Source: Bryobacteraceae bacterium (GTDB taxonomy: Bacteria; Acidobacteriota; Terriglobia; Bryobacterales; Bryobacteraceae). Taken from it: 64,000 nucleotides of DNA. The position numbers were made by a program, and so were the translations under genes. A model generated the notes under the pieces. That model ran no database searches, was not told where the DNA came from, and saw only the letters and a program-made list of their open reading frames with translations. The stretch is from the NCBI GenBank assembly GCA_019752335.1, contig JAIEMJ010000030.1, positions 22,597 through 86,596 on the forward strand. The letters run 5' to 3'. Shown piece by piece: positions 62,858-64,000 of the stretch (the first letter of the stretch is position 1; each line of letters starts with the position of its first letter).

Positions 62858-64000
62858 TGTGGCGCGCGATGGTGAGTTTCGTGCGGAAAACTTGGGGCCG
62901 CGGGCGCTTTGAGCGCGAGATGGCGGAGGAGATGGAGTTCCATTTGGCGGCACGTGCGGCTGACCTAGAACTGCAGGGACTTCCGGCGCAGGAGGCGCGC
63001 CGCCGAGCAAGGCTTGAGTTTGGCGGCGTGGCGAAGTATCAGGAGGGCGCGCGGGAGTCGGTGTGGTTGCATTGGCTGGATCAAGCGGGAAGCGACTTGC
63101 GACTCGTGATGAGGTCACTGGCGCGGAGCCCGTTGTTCGCGGGCGTCGCGGTGCTGACCCTGGCGCTCGGCATCGGCGCGAACGCCGTGCTGTTCTCGGT
63201 GGTGGATGGCGTTTTGTTGAAGCCGTTGCCGTATCCGCACGGGGATCGCCTGTATGCGGCGCGCGAAGTGGTACCGGCGTTCGCCAAGTTATACCCGGAC
63301 GTGCCGGTGAATGCGCGCCACTTCGCGGAGTGGCAGCAGCAATGCGCCAGTTGCGAGGCGATGGCGTTGGTGGCCGGCCGTGCGATGAATCTATCTGGCG
63401 CAGGCGCACCCAGGCGGGTGTCGGGCCTGAGCACGTCGGCGGAGTGGTTCGACTTATTGGGACTGAAGCTTCAGTTGGGACGGGCCTACACGCGCCAGGA
63501 GGCTCAGCCCGAGGCGAATCACGTGATCGTGATCTCGGATGCGATGTGGCGTAGCAATTTCGGCGCGGATTCGGGGGTGATTGGGCGGACGGTCTACTGC
63601 GACAGCGCGCCGGTGCGGATCATCGGTGTGCTGGCCCCACAGGCGCGGCAACCGCGGAGGGAAGAATTGGGCGCGGTCACCAGCCTTCCCGATGAGATTG
63701 AGGTGCTGCGGCCGATGGGCCTGGATCTGCGTCAGATGAACGTGACGGGCATCCACAACTTTAGTGTCCTGATCCGGCTGAAGCCCGGCAGGAGCCCGAG
63801 TCAGGCGATGGCGGAGCTGTCGCGGGCGACGGCCGCGTTGATACCTGCCGGGTCGTTCGAGGCGGGTATCAGCGTCCGACTGCTGCATCTGCAGACGCGC
63901 ATGAGTGAGGCTCTGCGCGAGCCGCTATTGCTGCTACTAGGGGCGGCTGGAGCTTTGCTGTTGATCGTCTGCCTCAATCTGGGGAATTTGATGTTGGCCC
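62857..64000 (+). CDS. ADOP-type ABC permease (FtsX/MacB), 3' end cut by window edge
   Basis: The frame starts at ATG 62857, sharing one base with the PadR stop, and stays open to the window edge (381 codons). The N-terminus is the ADOP-specific domain (RGRFEREMAEEMEFHLAARAADLE, then GLPAQEARRRARLEFGG). The MacB-like segment follows (SDLRLVMRSLARSPLFAGVAVLTLALGIGANAVLFSVVDGVLLKPLPYP), and a first FtsX membrane region begins at the edge (LLLLLGAAGALLLIVCLNLGNLML). The matching ATPase is not adjacent, consistent with the orphan nature of this family. Confidence 0.88.
   Translation, partial: MWRAMVSFVRKTWGRGRFEREMAEEMEFHLAARAADLELQGLPAQEARRRARLEFGGVAKYQEGARESVWLHWLDQAGSDLRLVMRSLARSPLFAGVAVLTLALGIGANAVLFSVVDGVLLKPLPYPHGDRLYAAREVVPAFAKLYPDVPVNARHFAEWQQQCASCEAMALVAGRAMNLSGAGAPRRVSGLSTSAEWFDLLGLKLQLGRAYTRQEAQPEANHVIVISDAMWRSNFGADSGVIGRTVYCDSAPVRIIGVLAPQARQPRREELGAVTSLPDEIEVLRPMGLDLRQMNVTGIHNFSVLIRLKPGRSPSQAMAELSRATAALIPAGSFEAGISVRLLHLQTRMSEALREPLLLLLGAAGALLLIVCLNLGNLMLA

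Noticed and set aside
1..64000. CRISPR arrays, tRNA or rRNA genes, insertion sequences
   Set aside because: I looked through the intergenic stretches and saw no regular spacer repeats, no cloverleaf-like tRNA sequence, and no transposase reading frame. A dedicated scan could still find a tRNA I missed.

Overview
The window looks like a chromosomal segment from an acidobacterium of the Solibacter/Bryobacter type. Four things point there. The six-hydrophobic-strand C-terminal domain known as TIGR03437 closes the protein at 52312-54159. There are two PadR plus long FtsX/MacB-type permease pairs (the acidobacterial 'ADOP' arrangement). There are very long Oar-like TonB receptors with a carboxypeptidase-regulatory N-terminus, together with several ASPIC/UnbV (CRTAC1) proteins. 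A GWxTD-domain protein is also present. This is an inference from gene families, not from a marker gene; no rRNA or tRNA gene was seen.

Region 1 (1-12400, minus strand) is a compact dcw cell-wall and division cluster, transcribed in the order mraZ, rsmH, ftsL-like, ftsI, murE, murF, mraY, murD, ftsW, murG, a 47-codon small ORF, murC (cut by the window edge). Most junctions overlap by 1-4 bases or abut. A sigma70-like promoter and three 10-bp-spaced AAGTG boxes precede mraZ and look like its autoregulatory operator. MurE carries the DNPR motif, so the peptidoglycan is predicted to be of the meso-diaminopimelate type.

Region 2 (12500-22600) is mixed: a UxaA/GarD hydro-lyase, a DegP/HtrA-like protease, a DUF4097 lipoprotein with a TNGS ladder, a two-gene ATPase/DUF4276 (TOPRIM-like) module that resembles split OLD/PARIS-like defence systems, a GH29 fucosidase-like enzyme, a Tat-exported ankyrin protein, and two regulators.

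Region 3 (22560-36680) is a large divergent locus. On the minus strand seven tightly packed genes encode a TonB receptor, a TPR protein, an ASPIC/FG-GAP/TPR protein, a Tat-type molybdopterin oxidoreductase, an alkaline-phosphatase-like protein, an unrecognised protein and a YVTN propeller. On the plus strand are a second ASPIC protein and a TPR protein. The gene set suggests one envelope uptake/oxidation system with an unknown substrate.

Region 4 (36700-46700) has a four-gene sugar-acid operon (DapA-like aldolase, MFS transporter, GntR regulator, mandelate-racemase-like dehydratase), an outer-membrane barrel, the GWxTD protein, galE, a HEPN two-gene module and a DinB protein.

Region 5 (46700-52300) is accessory DNA: a 1585-residue fusion of an HSP90/sacsin-type ATPase and an Upf1-like SF1 helicase, followed by a decayed GNAT acetyltransferase. 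Region 6 (52300-64000) has a BNR-type propeller, an orphan FecR protein, a YeiH-family transporter, a PadR/ADOP pair with a frameshift, a BlaI repressor with an M56-peptidase/TonB fusion and a near-perfect operator, and a second PadR/ADOP pair that runs off the window.
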